Notes under the pieces: generated by a model | The model's database searches: none | What the model was told of the DNA's origin: nothing | What the model saw: the letters and a program-made list of their open reading frames with translations, nothing else | DNA from: Shewanella jiangmenensis | GTDB lineage: Bacteria; Pseudomonadota; Gammaproteobacteria; Enterobacterales; Shewanellaceae | Reading direction: 5' to 3' | Assembly (NCBI RefSeq): GCF_018596335.1 | Contig: NZ_JAHEPS010000002.1 | Coordinates: forward strand, 496,001 to 560,000 | DNA: 64,000 nucleotides | Part shown: positions 63,813 through 64,000 of the stretch, piece by piece | Layout: each line of letters starts with the position of its first letter | Position numbering within the stretch: position 1 is the first letter of the stretch | Translations under genes and position numbers: made by a program

Positions 63813-63832
63813 GACTAACCTGACAAACGGCA

Positions 63833-63853
63833 AGGCTCACCGCCGGTGAGCCT
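63833..63853 (+). terminator. Possible terminator after the CBS-domain gene
   Basis: AGGCTCACC pairs with GGTGAGCCT around GCC, 20 bases after the CBS stop, followed by GCTTGATTT. The U-tract is weak. Confidence 0.5.
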
Positions 63854-63933
63854 GCTTGATTTATGCTGGCGGCGCCTGCGCCGAAATAAGTCGAATAGCG
63901 GTAATCTGAGCCAAAACATAAAAGGTAAAAAAC

Positions 63934-63963
63934 AAAAAAGCCCATGATGACATGGGCTTTTTT
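63934..63963 (-). terminator. Intrinsic terminator of the tRNA gene (bidirectional)
   Basis: AAAAAAGCCCATG pairs with CATGGGCTTTTTT around ATGA, with U-tracts both ways. It lies 9 bases beyond the tRNA 3' end and also faces the CBS gene. Confidence 0.85.
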
Positions 63964-63972
63964 GTTTGAATT

Positions 63973-64000
63973 TGGTGGCCCCTCACGGACTTGAACCGTG
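63973..64000 (-). tRNA. 3' end of a tRNA gene, isotype not determinable
   Basis: Read on the minus strand, the last 28 bases give a T-arm (CACGG, loop TTCAAGT, CCGTG), then the acceptor strand AGGGGCC, discriminator A and encoded CCA. The T-arm with TTCAAGT and the complete CCA end leave little doubt that this is a tRNA. The anticodon lies beyond the window edge, so the amino acid cannot be named. Confidence 0.85.

Overview
The window reads as the chromosome of a gammaproteobacterium, most likely a Shewanella or close relative. The basis is gene content and order recalled from that group: a btuC-cobT-cobS-cobU-cobQ-btuR cobalamin cluster, mpl-ubiX-hpt, the panC-panB-folK-pcnB-gluQ-dksA-sfsA block shared with Escherichia coli, pepA/holC/valS beside divergent lptF-lptG, and small DUF2913- and DUF2960-type proteins. 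Genes are dense on both strands, with many 4-base ATGA overlaps. No phage, transposase, integrase, CRISPR array or rRNA gene was seen. One tRNA gene is cut by the right edge.

Layout: 1-5.3 kb is corrinoid uptake and late cobalamin assembly. 5.3-11.8 kb holds a 73-bp repeat pair, a lipoprotein, peptidoglycan recycling (mpl), flavin prenylation (ubiX), purine salvage (hpt) and a YadG/YadH-type ABC exporter. 12-18 kb is pantothenate, folate, RNA polyadenylation, tRNA modification and DksA. 18.2-25.8 kb holds pepB, aspartase with a divergent regulator, valS and holC. 26.4-32.3 kb is a cassette lying between holC and pepA, which are neighbours in related genomes: a glutamine-amidotransferase-like hydrolase, a surface metallopeptidase lipoprotein and a TonB-dependent receptor. 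Two perfect palindromes stand upstream of the receptor gene. 32.7-36.6 kb is pepA and lptFG. 36.8-50.2 kb is a mixed region: a chemoreceptor, small membrane proteins, an M32 carboxypeptidase, a YqiJ/YqiK flotillin pair, a DJ-1-like protein, a peroxiredoxin-like protein and a DEAD-box helicase. 50.5-60.7 kb starts with a receiver-EAL protein and continues into one co-directional set for photorepair and fatty-acid modification: DUF523/DUF1722, photolyase, NTF2-like, SDR, FAD oxidase, DUF1365, cyclopropane synthase, DUF2878, chalcone-isomerase-like and DUF3833. 60.9-64 kb holds a DGSGN-repeat secreted protein, an FKBP isomerase, an unknown secreted protein, a CBS-domain protein and the 3' end of a tRNA.

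Points that stand out: (1) the TonB receptor plus metallopeptidase cassette between pepA and holC, with its twin palindromes; (2) a pcnB gene that has to start at AUU; (3) about sixteen short imperfect tandem arrays with periods of 8 to 22 bp, mostly just after stop codons and some inside reading frames, with no shared sequence; (4) a 22-bp-arm inverted repeat next to a tandem array at 61.8 kb; (5) four phased nonamers between aspA and its divergent regulator. Functions are read from motifs and family knowledge; no database search was run.
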